Below are positions 1 through 6,833 of a stretch of 19,345 bases of DNA, one piece after another. A program made the position numbers and the translations under genes. Source of the DNA: JAPLDB01 sp038206355 (GTDB lineage: Bacteria; Bacteroidota; Bacteroidia; AKYH767-A; 2013-40CM-41-45); NCBI GenBank assembly GCA_038206355.1, contig JBBRAY010000065.1:1-19345 (forward strand), written 5' to 3'. The notes beneath the pieces were generated by a model. That model was not told the DNA's origin. It searched no databases and saw only the letters and a list, made by a program, of their open reading frames with translations. Every line of letters begins with the position of its first letter. Within the stretch, counting starts at the first letter, position 1.

Positions 1-333
1 TCTCTCGATGTATTCTAAAATTCGTACTTGCAATCATAAGTGCTGCGCGATGTCTTCCGATAGTTTTGCATAGCACAAATCTATTAAACTTAAGTCTTCG
101 CCTAAAAGGCGAGGGATTTTCCCCCAGAAGGGGACATTAATATCAACGAAGTACGAAAAAGTGTACGAATTTACGAATGAGGAGCAGCCGGGGAGGTTGC
201 TCTTTTTTTGTGCACCGCAGACTAAGTGAAAGATCCTTTTTAAATCCTCAGACATTAACAACAGAATCCATGTGGCCACCAAAAAAAATCCTTGCTTCCA
301 TGAAAATAGCACAAAAGAAATTGAAGTAGTTAA
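1..333. other. Gene-free stretch with small hairpins and repeats
   Basis: I find no convincing gene in these bases. Open frames on both strands are short, begin or end arbitrarily and resemble no family I know. The stretch holds ATTCGTA-type heptamers (one at 20-26; on the minus strand at 164-170 and 172-178, with a variant at 152-158), a perfect small palindrome TCGCCT-AAA-AGGCGA at 98-112, and a plus-strand intrinsic terminator at 182-209. Such hairpin and heptamer material recurs in other gaps of this window, so I read this as spacer DNA next to a decayed gene rather than a lost coding region. A small untranslated RNA ending at the terminator cannot be excluded. Confidence 0.5.
182..209 (+). 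terminator. Intrinsic terminator, plus strand
   Basis: An 8-bp stem, GAGCAGCC (182-189) with GGTTGCTC (195-202), has one G-T wobble, a five-base GGGGA loop, and is followed at once by seven T (203-209). This is a textbook Rho-independent shape reading rightward. No plus-strand gene is visible upstream of it in the window, so it ends a transcript that starts to the left or an unrecognised small RNA. Confidence 0.7.
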
Positions 334-665
334 ACACACATATCTTTGCATACAGCAATAAATAATACGCTACCTCTATTGGTTGTCTCTGATCCATCAG
401 GTCAATTATTTGTTCGCGATGTAGCAACATTACCTGGTAGTGATATTACCATCCTTGCATTAACCCAAACTGTAAATTTATTATCTGAAAAACTTGATGC
501 CTTACAAGTTAAAATAAACGAAATGGAAAAACTGATGGCAATGAAGTAGAGAATAATAGAGGCAAACTGAATGTATATGCCTCTGATTTATCAAGCGGTA
601 TTTATACATATACTTTAATTGCAGATGAAAAAGTTATTGAGACAAAAAGGATGATAAAACAATAA
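334..665 (+). pseudogene. Broken 3' end of a T9SS-sorted coiled-coil surface protein
   Basis: This is the tail of a secreted surface protein in two frames. Frame one is open from 334 (after a TAA at 331-333) to a TAG at 547-549; its end (TVNLLSEKLDALQVKINEME) is a heptad-patterned coiled coil as in tail-fibre-like or adhesin proteins. In another frame, 552-665 encodes 37 residues beginning NNRGKLNVYASDLSSGIYTY and ending ETKRMIKQ, the last part of a type A T9SS sorting domain. The first part of that domain (the usual NPF-containing strands, roughly 40-50 residues) is missing between the two pieces. I infer an internal deletion near 540-555 that also shifted the frame, plus loss of the 5' part of the gene. 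The only start candidate is a weak TTG at 346. Probably non-functional. Confidence 0.75.
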
Positions 666-736
666 TGGATTTTCAAATGTGAGAAAATGGATGCGCAAAT
701 CGTATCCCTTTTTCTATGACAAGAAGCCTAACTTCT

Positions 737-744
737 TACATTTG
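737..744 (+). promoter_or_regulatory. Bacteroidota -7 box before the permease gene
   Basis: TACATTTG fits the Bacteroidota TAnnTTTG -7 consensus exactly and lies 9 bases before the ATG at 754. I see no clear TTG -33 element at the expected distance. The implied leader is only a few bases, consistent with the absence of a ribosome-binding site here. Confidence 0.45.
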
Positions 745-753
745 CCTTCACCC

Positions 754-2088
754 ATGAGCATCAAAGCCACGCTAACCAAAACAGATCTTTCCATGATCGT
801 GGTGAGTTTTGTAATTGGTATTGGAATTTTCAGAACGCCGGCTATCGTCGCTCAGAAAGCAGGATCAGAAGAATTATTTTTTGCTGCATGGATTCTCGGA
901 GGGCTCATCAGCATTTGTGGAGCGTTGACATTTGCAGAGATCGGTGCGCGTTTTCCTGTCGCCGGAGGTTTTTATAAAATATTTTCCGCATGCTATCATC
1001 CGGTGTTTGCTTTCATGATGAACTGGTCGCTGGTTATCATCAATTCTTTCAGCGCAGTGGGCGTGGCATTGGTCGGAGCCGAATACATTACGCCAGTCAT
1101 TTTTCCTGCGGAGCTGCAAACGCAGATTTATGTTCAGTTGGTAGCGCTGTTTATGATATTGATTTTGTTCGGACTCAATTATGCAGGTATAAAAACAGGC
1201 GCCCGTGCACAGAATATTTTAAGCGGTGTAAAAATCGCCATGATACTTTTTTTCTCGTCTGCGATATTATTCAGTCACTCCTCAGCAGCACCGGTCACTT
1301 CATCAATTACAACTTCAGGATCATTCATGACCATTTTCGGCATCAGTTTGATATCTGTTTTCTTTACATATGGCGGATACCAGAACACGATGAATCTTGG
1401 CGCTGACGTACACGATCCTCAACGCACCATTCCTGCAAGTATATTTACCGGGATGGGAATTGTGATGGGTTTGTATCTGCTCATCAACTTTGCTTATGTA
1501 CACGTACTCGGTTTTGAAAATGTGCGGCAATCAAAATTACTCGCGGCTGAACTTGCAAGTTCATTTCTTGGAGAAACAGGATATAAGATTACGTCTGTTG
1601 CCATTTTTATTTCTGTGATGGGATTCATCAATACTTCTTTGATGAGCAATCCGCGAATTTATTATGCGATGGCCGATGATGGCATCCTCCCCGAAATATT
1701 TAAACGCGTAAATGAAAAAACACAGGTGCAGCAATTCGCATTGAGTTTCTTCACTGCATTGATGATCCTCGGACTCATCTGGCTGGGAACATTTGAAAAG
1801 ATCGTCAACTACGTCATGTTCATTGATAGTTTCAGCATGGTAACAGCAGCAGCAACGATATTTATTTTCAGAAAAAGAATGAAGGACCTTGATTACAAAG
1901 GATTCAAACTGAAATTTTATCCATGGATACCATTGATCTTCATGGCCATGTTGTTTTCAGTTACTTACAATGTTTTTATTTCAGACGTGAACGCCGCCAT
2001 CACCGGACTTTGCATCTTTGCAGCCGGCTTACCATTGTACCTGCTGTTAAAACGAATTTCCAAATCAACCAATCAACCAATCAACTAA
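754..2088 (+). CDS. APC-family amino-acid permease
   Basis: A predicted inner-membrane secondary transporter of the amino acid-polyamine-organocation superfamily, likely importing or exchanging an amino acid. I place the start at the ATG at 754 (MSIKATLTK, 444 residues) because an in-frame upstream ATG at 679 adds a 25-residue charged/aromatic extension not expected in the family and would span the promoter box at 737-744. Shortly after the start comes the unwound TM1 motif GIGIFRTP, and a later YGGYQN segment matches TM6. About twelve hydrophobic segments can be counted, the normal APC number. The last residues (KSTNQPIN) are encoded by the octamer repeat at 2063-2102, and a C-to-T variant in the third unit creates the stop codon. 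The PLP-enzyme gene begins 21 bases downstream and is probably cotranscribed, suggesting uptake or exchange of its substrate. Substrate cannot be told from sequence. Confidence 0.88.
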   Translation: MSIKATLTKTDLSMIVVSFVIGIGIFRTPAIVAQKAGSEELFFAAWILGGLISICGALTFAEIGARFPVAGGFYKIFSACYHPVFAFMMNWSLVIINSFSAVGVALVGAEYITPVIFPAELQTQIYVQLVALFMILILFGLNYAGIKTGARAQNILSGVKIAMILFFSSAILFSHSSAAPVTSSITTSGSFMTIFGISLISVFFTYGGYQNTMNLGADVHDPQRTIPASIFTGMGIVMGLYLLINFAYVHVLGFENVRQSKLLAAELASSFLGETGYKITSVAIFISVMGFINTSLMSNPRIYYAMADDGILPEIFKRVNEKTQVQQFALSFFTALMILGLIWLGTFEKIVNYVMFIDSFSMVTAAATIFIFRKRMKDLDYKGFKLKFYPWIPLIFMAMLFSVTYNVFISDVNAAITGLCIFAAGLPLYLLLKRISKSTNQPIN

Positions 2089-2102
2089 TCAACCAATCAA
2101 CC
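2063..2102. repeat. AATCAACC octamer array, 5 units
   Basis: Five consecutive 8-bp units read AATCAACC, with one C-to-T change in unit three. The array covers the last codons and stop of the permease gene and ends 7 bases before the GTG start of the next gene. A related, more degenerate array lies at 6726-6806. The consensus unit has no stop codon in any plus-strand frame, so changes in copy number would alter the permease C-terminus and the spacing to the next start. Confidence 0.9.
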
Positions 2103-2109
2103 AACCCCC

Positions 2110-3270
2110 GTGGACCTCTCATACATCCTCAATCAGCTAGGTGAAGAACGCGAACATTATTATAATGCCGTAGCTCCACCCATTATCCAGACCAGCAATT
2201 TTGCATTTAACGATGTTGCTTCATTGCGCAATGCCCTCAATGATGAAAGCAAAACATATTTATACTCCCGTGGCAACAATCCGACAATTGAAATATTAGA
2301 AAAAAAACTTGCAGCATTAGACGGGGCTGAAGATGCACTTGTATTTGCAAGCGGAGTGGCAGCAGTTACGATTCCTGTTGTTGCCAATGTGAAAAGCGGA
2401 GATCACATTGTTTGTGTTGCCAAACCATATTCCTGGACCAACAAACTATTTACAAATCTGCTTCCGCGATTCGGTGTTACGTGTACGCTGATTGACGGGA
2501 CAAAAATCGAGAATTTCGAAAAAGCGATTCAACCCAATACAAAATTGATTTTCCTGGAGTCTCCGAATACGTTCACTTATGAGTTACAGGATTTGAAAGC
2601 CGTTGCAAGTCTGGCGAAATCGAAAAACATCCTCACGATGATTGACAACAGCTATTGCACTCCATTGTCGCAGAAGCCAATCGAAATGGGAATTGACCTG
2701 AGCATGCAAACGATGACAAAATACATAGGTGGTCACAGCGATGCCGTTGGTGGCGTTGTAAGCGGTTCAAAAGAAATGATAAAAAAAATTTTTGCCGCTG
2801 ATTTCCTGAATGTCGGTGCAAACGTATCACCCTTCAATGCATTCCTTTTTCTTCGTGGATTGCGCACGTTTGAGTTGCGCGTAGAAAGAAGTTGTGCGAG
2901 TGCTGCCATTCTCGTTGAACATTTTGAAAATCATCCAAAAGTGATAAAGATGTATTATCCATTTTCAAAATCTTTTCCCCAACGAGAACTCGCCATGAAA
3001 CAGATGAAAAAAGGCGGGGGAATGTTCACGATGGCGCTTGATGTTACATCTCTAAATGAAATTGAAAAATTTTGCAATTCACTAAAACGATTTTTGATGG
3101 CTGTCTCCTGGGGCGGACATGAGTCATTGGCATTCCCTGTTTGCGCCACGATGCCAAAAGAAAATTTCGACGCAGCAAATACCGATCACAAACTTGTCCG
3201 GTTCTATATCGGACTGGAAGATCCGGAAGTATTGATTGAAGATATTGAACAGGCAATAGAGAATATTTGA
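2110..3270 (+). CDS. Cys/Met-metabolism PLP-dependent enzyme (trans-sulfuration family)
   Basis: A fold-type I pyridoxal-phosphate enzyme of the cystathionine gamma-synthase / cystathionine gamma-lyase / methionine gamma-lyase family, 386 residues (usual length about 380-400), expected in the cytoplasm as a tetramer. Visible family features: YSRGNNPT (Y52 and R54, which bind the PLP phosphate of the neighbouring subunit), FASGVAA around S81-G82, D179 in MIDNSY pairing with the pyridine nitrogen, the Schiff-base lysine K204 in TKYIGGHSD, and R364 before the GLED motif for the substrate carboxylate. The start is a GTG at 2110; no ATG lies near and the homologous region begins soon after. Where most relatives have SLGGVESL this one has SWGGHESL (333-340), so the exact reaction (synthase, gamma-lyase or sulfhydrylase) is uncertain. 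It sits 21 bases after an amino-acid permease gene, which fits amino-acid use. It ends 22 bases from a convergent gene. Confidence 0.88.
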   Translation: MDLSYILNQLGEEREHYYNAVAPPIIQTSNFAFNDVASLRNALNDESKTYLYSRGNNPTIEILEKKLAALDGAEDALVFASGVAAVTIPVVANVKSGDHIVCVAKPYSWTNKLFTNLLPRFGVTCTLIDGTKIENFEKAIQPNTKLIFLESPNTFTYELQDLKAVASLAKSKNILTMIDNSYCTPLSQKPIEMGIDLSMQTMTKYIGGHSDAVGGVVSGSKEMIKKIFAADFLNVGANVSPFNAFLFLRGLRTFELRVERSCASAAILVEHFENHPKVIKMYYPFSKSFPQRELAMKQMKKGGGMFTMALDVTSLNEIEKFCNSLKRFLMAVSWGGHESLAFPVCATMPKENFDAANTDHKLVRFYIGLEDPEVLIEDIEQAIENI

Positions 3271-3292
3271 TTATTGAAAATAATTCAACACC

Positions 3293-4354
3293 CTATTCCA
3301 CGAAAAATTTCTCCGTAAGCATCTTTCCATTGCCGGAAATACGGGCAAAATAAATTCCGGATTTCAATTTTCCAATCGGAATGATGTGTGTTCCGTAATT
3401 TAATACATCATCACATGAAATCATTGTACCGGAAATATTGAATACCTGCAAAGATGCATGTGACGATTTTTCCAGCATCCAATGCAATTGTATGCCATGT
3501 TCATCGGCGCCGGTTTTCAGAAAATCATTGGAAAGAGACGGAAAATCTGATTGCAAACCAAGAATGTAACCCATGTTATAAAAGTTCACCGTATTGTTGC
3601 CGGAATTAGGAACCCCAAGTGTATCGTTGTTCAGGTTATAACATATATCGGCCGGACTGCTCAAACCGGTTACTACCTGAACGGGTGAATTTAAAAAATC
3701 AGCGTCAAGCATGTAGATGGATTGCGTTCCCCACACAGAAATGTAAATCCTTCCTTGTCCATCCATTGCAATACCGTCATCATTGGAAAGGGTTGTTGTT
3801 TTCAAAACTGTTTGTGAGGAATCATCAAGACTCACTGCTTTAATCTGCACACCGGTTCCCCATGTGCAATAAATCAGACGATTGTTGGCGGCGTCAAATA
3901 AAATTCCATTCGGAGTTTTGATTGTAGCGCTGACGAATATATTACTGCTGCCATCGGCAATATTTACTTTATAAATTCTTTTTGTACTAAAATCTGTGGT
4001 GTAAATGTGACCGCTCGTATCTGCACAAATTCCATTCAGAAAACCTCCGTTTACGTTACTCGTAAAAGTCTGTAGTCCGGTAACAAGATTATAACCGAGA
4101 ACCTTTCCATTGGAATTCACATATACAGTGCTGTCAACAACGACAAGTCCATATGGTGATCCCACACCCGGAACAAACAAAACCGGACTGTTCCCCGGAA
4201 TAACGGATTGCAGGTTTCCACTTGTTGTATTGGAAACGATGTATCGGTTGTTGATGGGATCATACTCCACACTTTCAGGTCCGGAGAAATTCTGTGCAAA
4301 CGATTGAAGTGATGTTAGTAGTAAGGTAATCAAAAGTGTAGCGGTAATTTTCAT
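3293..4354 (-). CDS. Secreted NHL/SMP-30-like beta-propeller with T9SS sorting domain
   Basis: A 353-residue extracellular protein. Residues 1-21 form a signal peptide ending SLQSFAQ. Residues from about 22 to 260 contain repeated blades of the NHL/SMP-30 type, with recurrent patterns such as GPESVEYDP, SPYGLVVVD, LNGICADTSGHIYTTD, TPNGILFDAANN and DDGIAMDGQGRIYISVWG. The last ~80 residues end in YGTHIIPIGKLKSGIYFARI and EKFFVE, a type A T9SS C-terminal domain, so the mature protein should cross the outer membrane and be anchored or released there. Propellers of this kind bind ligands, or act as lactonases with metal-binding residues; I cannot identify a catalytic set, so no reaction is assigned. 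It lies downstream of the OPT transporter gene on the same strand, but 239 bases and a terminator-like element separate them, so it probably has its own promoter. Confidence 0.85.
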   Translation of the reverse strand: MKITATLLITLLLTSLQSFAQNFSGPESVEYDPINNRYIVSNTTSGNLQSVIPGNSPVLFVPGVGSPYGLVVVDSTVYVNSNGKVLGYNLVTGLQTFTSNVNGGFLNGICADTSGHIYTTDFSTKRIYKVNIADGSSNIFVSATIKTPNGILFDAANNRLIYCTWGTGVQIKAVSLDDSSQTVLKTTTLSNDDGIAMDGQGRIYISVWGTQSIYMLDADFLNSPVQVVTGLSSPADICYNLNNDTLGVPNSGNNTVNFYNMGYILGLQSDFPSLSNDFLKTGADEHGIQLHWMLEKSSHASLQVFNISGTMISCDDVLNYGTHIIPIGKLKSGIYFARISGNGKMLTEKFFVE

Positions 4355-4399
4355 TGATTTCTTTTTGAGCTCTATTAAAGAGATTATTTATTTGTGCGC

Positions 4400-4407
4400 C
4401 GAAGGTA
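4400..4407 (-). promoter_or_regulatory. Possible -7 box for the beta-propeller gene
   Basis: On the minus strand TACCTTCG differs by one base from TAnnTTTG and lies about 45 bases before the ATG at 4354. No good -33 TTG is seen. It is suggestive only. Confidence 0.25.
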
Positions 4408-4468
4408 AAAGTTTAGTTAAGAAAATGATCTATTTAGCAACAATGAAAATACGGCACCTGTTACAATA

Positions 4469-4503
4469 GCCATGAAGTAAAGCGAAAGCGCTCACTTCAT
4501 GGC
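4469..4503. repeat. 35-base inverted repeat in the OPT/propeller gap
   Basis: A perfect 10-bp arm pair, GCCATGAAGT (4469-4478) and ACTTCATGGC (4494-4503), encloses an inner 4-bp stem AGCG/CGCT around an AAAG loop. The hairpin is symmetric and strong on either strand. Neither side has a T-run directly behind it, so it is not a standard terminator; it could stabilise the 3' end of OPT mRNA or be a protein-binding palindrome. Confidence 0.6.
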
Positions 4504-4505
4504 GG

Positions 4506-4573
4506 AAATAAAAAACAGAACCGCAAATTACCGCTCCAAAAAAGAACTCTTCGTCTTACTTCACCCGGTTCTG
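4506..4573 (-). terminator. Possible terminator after the OPT transporter gene
   Basis: Read on the minus strand, CAGAACCG (4573-4566) and CGGTTCTG (4523-4516) pair perfectly over 8 bp and are followed at once by TTTTTTATTT (4515-4506). The loop is long, 42 bases, which is unusual. The element lies just past the stop of the OPT gene and is followed by the 35-base hairpin at 4469-4503. Confidence 0.4.
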
Positions 4574-4593
4574 ATGCTAATATAAAAAAACGC

Positions 4594-6636
4594 TTACTTC
4601 CTTATTGCCAGTCTGTACAACACCCAACCCATATAAACAAAGAACCCTGTTCCCAACAGCATATAACCGCCTTCTCCTATCATAGAAGTTATGCCATGCA
4701 GTGCACTAACTCTTTCAAGTGCATTGAATACTCCTTCGTCAACAGAGAGTAATGCAACGATTACACCTGCCAGCGCACCGCCTGCAACAAGACCGGTGGC
4801 AAACAAACTTCCCTTACCAAGTTCCTCGTCTTCCGCTTTCTCATTCTTTCTTTTTGCGCGCCACTCCACAATTCCCTTTACAGCACCTCCGGCAAAAATC
4901 GGAAGTGTAGTAGATAAAGGCAAGTATAAACCAACTGCAAAACTCAACGCTTTCACTCCGCATAGCTCAACCACGATAGCAATGAATGCACCCACTAAAA
5001 CAAAGTTCCAGTCAAGGTTAAATGACAGCAGGCCTTTTACCAATGTTGCCATGAGTGTGGCTTGCGGCGCAGCAAATTTTTCCCCGATGGCGTGTTCGAT
5101 TCCCCGTGCAACAAGATCCGGTGTAGGTGTATCCAGATATTTAACGGTGAAACCAATAACTACAGATGAAACTATTGCACCAATAAATAATGCTAGTTGC
5201 TGATACCTTGGAGTTGCACCAACTATATAACCGGTCTTCAAATCCTGTGATGTGGCTCCCGCATTGGCAGCAGCAATACAAACAATACCACCAACAACAA
5301 GCGCCATTGGTTCATAAACTTTTCCAGTCCATCCGATGGCAATGAATACAAGTGCCGTACCCATGATGGTGGCAATCGTCATTCCTGAAATCGGATTATT
5401 GCTCGATCCGATAATCCCAACGATGCGGCTACTCACGGTGACAAAGAAAAATCCGAAAATGATGATGAGAATGCCGATTAGAAATTTATTCAGAATGCTA
5501 TCTCCGGGAATCATCGGCAACAATGCCATCAATAATACCAGGGCGCCACTTCCGATAAGAACCGTTTTAAATGATAGGTCGTTCTCTGTGCGTGCAACCA
5601 CAGCTCCTCCCTTTTCTTTCATTGATGCAATGCTCTCCCTGAAAGATGAAATGATTGTAGGTATTGTTTTGATAAGTGTGATGAATCCGCCCGCGGCAAC
5701 TGCTCCCGCTCCGATCTGCCTGATGTATGTTCTATAAATCGCTTCCGCCATATCGCCAAATGTATGTGTTGCAGGATCCCATGCACCTTTACCGCCCGCT
5801 GTTGCAAGGTCTTTTAGAAAACCCAGTTTTATTTGTTGTGCCGCAATAATGTCGGGAGGAATTAATGATGCCAGCAAAGGAATCAATCCAAGCCAGGCCA
5901 GTACGCCTCCTGCAACGAGTACGCCTGCAATGCGCGGACCGATGATATATCCCACGCCCAGGTATTCTGGTGTGATGTCAGCATTGAGCGTTGCTGAAGG
6001 AAAATATTTATTTGATTGCTGACTTACCCATGCAGGTGTTTCAGAGATCACATGAAAAACTTTTTGAAGGATGGCATACACCATTGAAAAGCCAAGACCC
6101 ATATAGGCAGTCTTCGCAAAGTCGCCACCTTTCTCACCGGCAATAAGCACCTGAGCACAAGCCGTACCCTCGGGATATGGAAGATTGGCGTGCTCTTTTA
6201 CGATCAGTGATCGCCGCAAAGGAATCATCATCATCGTCCCAAGCATTCCCCCCAAAACAGCAAGCGTAAATATTGTCCAGTACTCAAAATACTGTTTGCC
6301 CATACTGATGCCCGCTTCATTAACCGACAGAAATAAAAATGCAGGGAGCGTAAACACTACGCCAGATGCAATGCTCTCCCCTGCCGATCCTGTGGTTTGG
6401 ATTATATTGTTTTCAAGAATGGTAGTCTTCAGAAATTTCCTGCCAAGAGATATGGCAAGTACTGCAATTGGAATGGATGCACTTACTGTCAATCCCGCCT
6501 TCAGTGCAAGATAAACAGTAGATGCTCCGAAGATGATTCCGAAAATACTACCCATAACGATGGCTTTCACCGTGAATTCCTTTACATTATCTGTCGCAGA
6601 AATGTATGGCTTAAAAGCAGTCTCTTTAATTTCCAT
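4594..6636 (-). CDS. OPT-family oligopeptide transporter
   Basis: A large inner-membrane transporter of the OPT family, bacterial peptide branch, likely a proton-coupled importer of small peptides or metal-peptide complexes. I start it at the ATG ending at 6636 (MEIKETAFKPYI, 680 residues, a normal length). The frame stays open to an ATG at 6714, but the extra 26 residues would be encoded by a TAAGTATT-type spacer repeat and are not family-like. Near the N-terminus are YLALKAGLTVSASIPIAVL (42-60) and NNIIQTTGSAGESIASG (76-92), both characteristic of the family, and many hydrophobic segments run to the C-terminus (about 14-16). A charged cytoplasmic loop (RAKRKNEKAEDEELGKG) separates two late segments. 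The gene is divergent from the helicase gene across 197 bases of repeat-rich DNA. Substrate is not inferable. Confidence 0.93.
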   Translation of the reverse strand: MEIKETAFKPYISATDNVKEFTVKAIVMGSIFGIIFGASTVYLALKAGLTVSASIPIAVLAISLGRKFLKTTILENNIIQTTGSAGESIASGVVFTLPAFLFLSVNEAGISMGKQYFEYWTIFTLAVLGGMLGTMMMIPLRRSLIVKEHANLPYPEGTACAQVLIAGEKGGDFAKTAYMGLGFSMVYAILQKVFHVISETPAWVSQQSNKYFPSATLNADITPEYLGVGYIIGPRIAGVLVAGGVLAWLGLIPLLASLIPPDIIAAQQIKLGFLKDLATAGGKGAWDPATHTFGDMAEAIYRTYIRQIGAGAVAAGGFITLIKTIPTIISSFRESIASMKEKGGAVVARTENDLSFKTVLIGSGALVLLMALLPMIPGDSILNKFLIGILIIIFGFFFVTVSSRIVGIIGSSNNPISGMTIATIMGTALVFIAIGWTGKVYEPMALVVGGIVCIAAANAGATSQDLKTGYIVGATPRYQQLALFIGAIVSSVVIGFTVKYLDTPTPDLVARGIEHAIGEKFAAPQATLMATLVKGLLSFNLDWNFVLVGAFIAIVVELCGVKALSFAVGLYLPLSTTLPIFAGGAVKGIVEWRAKRKNEKAEDEELGKGSLFATGLVAGGALAGVIVALLSVDEGVFNALERVSALHGITSMIGEGGYMLLGTGFFVYMGWVLYRLAIRK

Positions 6637-6674
6637 AAATGTGTGTTGGTTTAAAGTTGGGCTAATGTAAAAGA

Positions 6675-6711
6675 AAGTATTAAGTAATAAGTACCGGGTA
6701 TTAAGTATTAA
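6675..6711. repeat. TAAGTATT-type short repeat
   Basis: AAGTATTAAGTAATAAGTA followed after a short GC-rich break by GTATTAAGTATTAA forms an imperfect 7-8-bp periodic run upstream of the OPT gene. It lies next to the octamer array at 6726-6806 within the divergent spacer. Confidence 0.6.
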
Positions 6712-6725
6712 CAAATAAGGACATC

Positions 6726-6806
6726 AATCAACTAATCAACCATTCAACTAATCAACTAATCAACAAATCAAACCAATTAACCAATCCACTAATCAACCAC
6801 TCAACC
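6726..6806. repeat. Degenerate AATCAACY octamer array, about 10 units
   Basis: About ten tandem 8-bp units resembling AATCAACC/AATCAACT, several with single-base changes and one with an extra base. It is the same unit as the array at 2063-2102 and again lies shortly before a GTG-started gene. It occupies most of the spacer between two divergent genes. Confidence 0.85.
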
Positions 6807-6821
6807 ATTCACTTTACACCC

Positions 6822-6829
6822 TATATTTG
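6822..6829 (+). promoter_or_regulatory. Bacteroidota -7 box before the helicase-nuclease gene
   Basis: TATATTTG matches TAnnTTTG exactly and ends 4 bases before the GTG at 6834, implying a leaderless or nearly leaderless transcript. No TTG -33 is seen; the expected position falls in the octamer array. Confidence 0.4.
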
Positions 6830-6833
6830 TTCC

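Noticed and set aside
34..351. Minus-strand open frame of about 105 codons at the left edge
   Set aside because: Its translation partly reads ATTCGTA-type repeats, has no family-like motif, and overlaps a clear terminator hairpin; it looks like spacer DNA.
679..753. N-terminal extension of the permease from an upstream ATG
   Set aside because: The extension crosses an exact TAnnTTTG box and is not expected in APC permeases; the ATG at 754 fits better.
990..1406. Plus-strand open frame of 138 codons inside the permease gene
   Set aside because: It is a shifted frame of a well-supported APC permease and shows no domain.
3271..3292. Short TTGAA/TTCAA inverted repeat between convergent stops as a terminator
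   Set aside because: Only a 5-bp AT-rich stem; too weak to support a terminator call.
4691..5203. Plus-strand open frame of 170 codons inside the OPT gene
   Set aside because: It is antisense to conserved transporter sequence, rich in Ser/Ala/Thr/Pro as expected from the complementary strand of a membrane-protein gene.
6726..6806. Possible CRISPR array
   Set aside because: Units are 8 bp in direct tandem with no spacers and no cas genes nearby.
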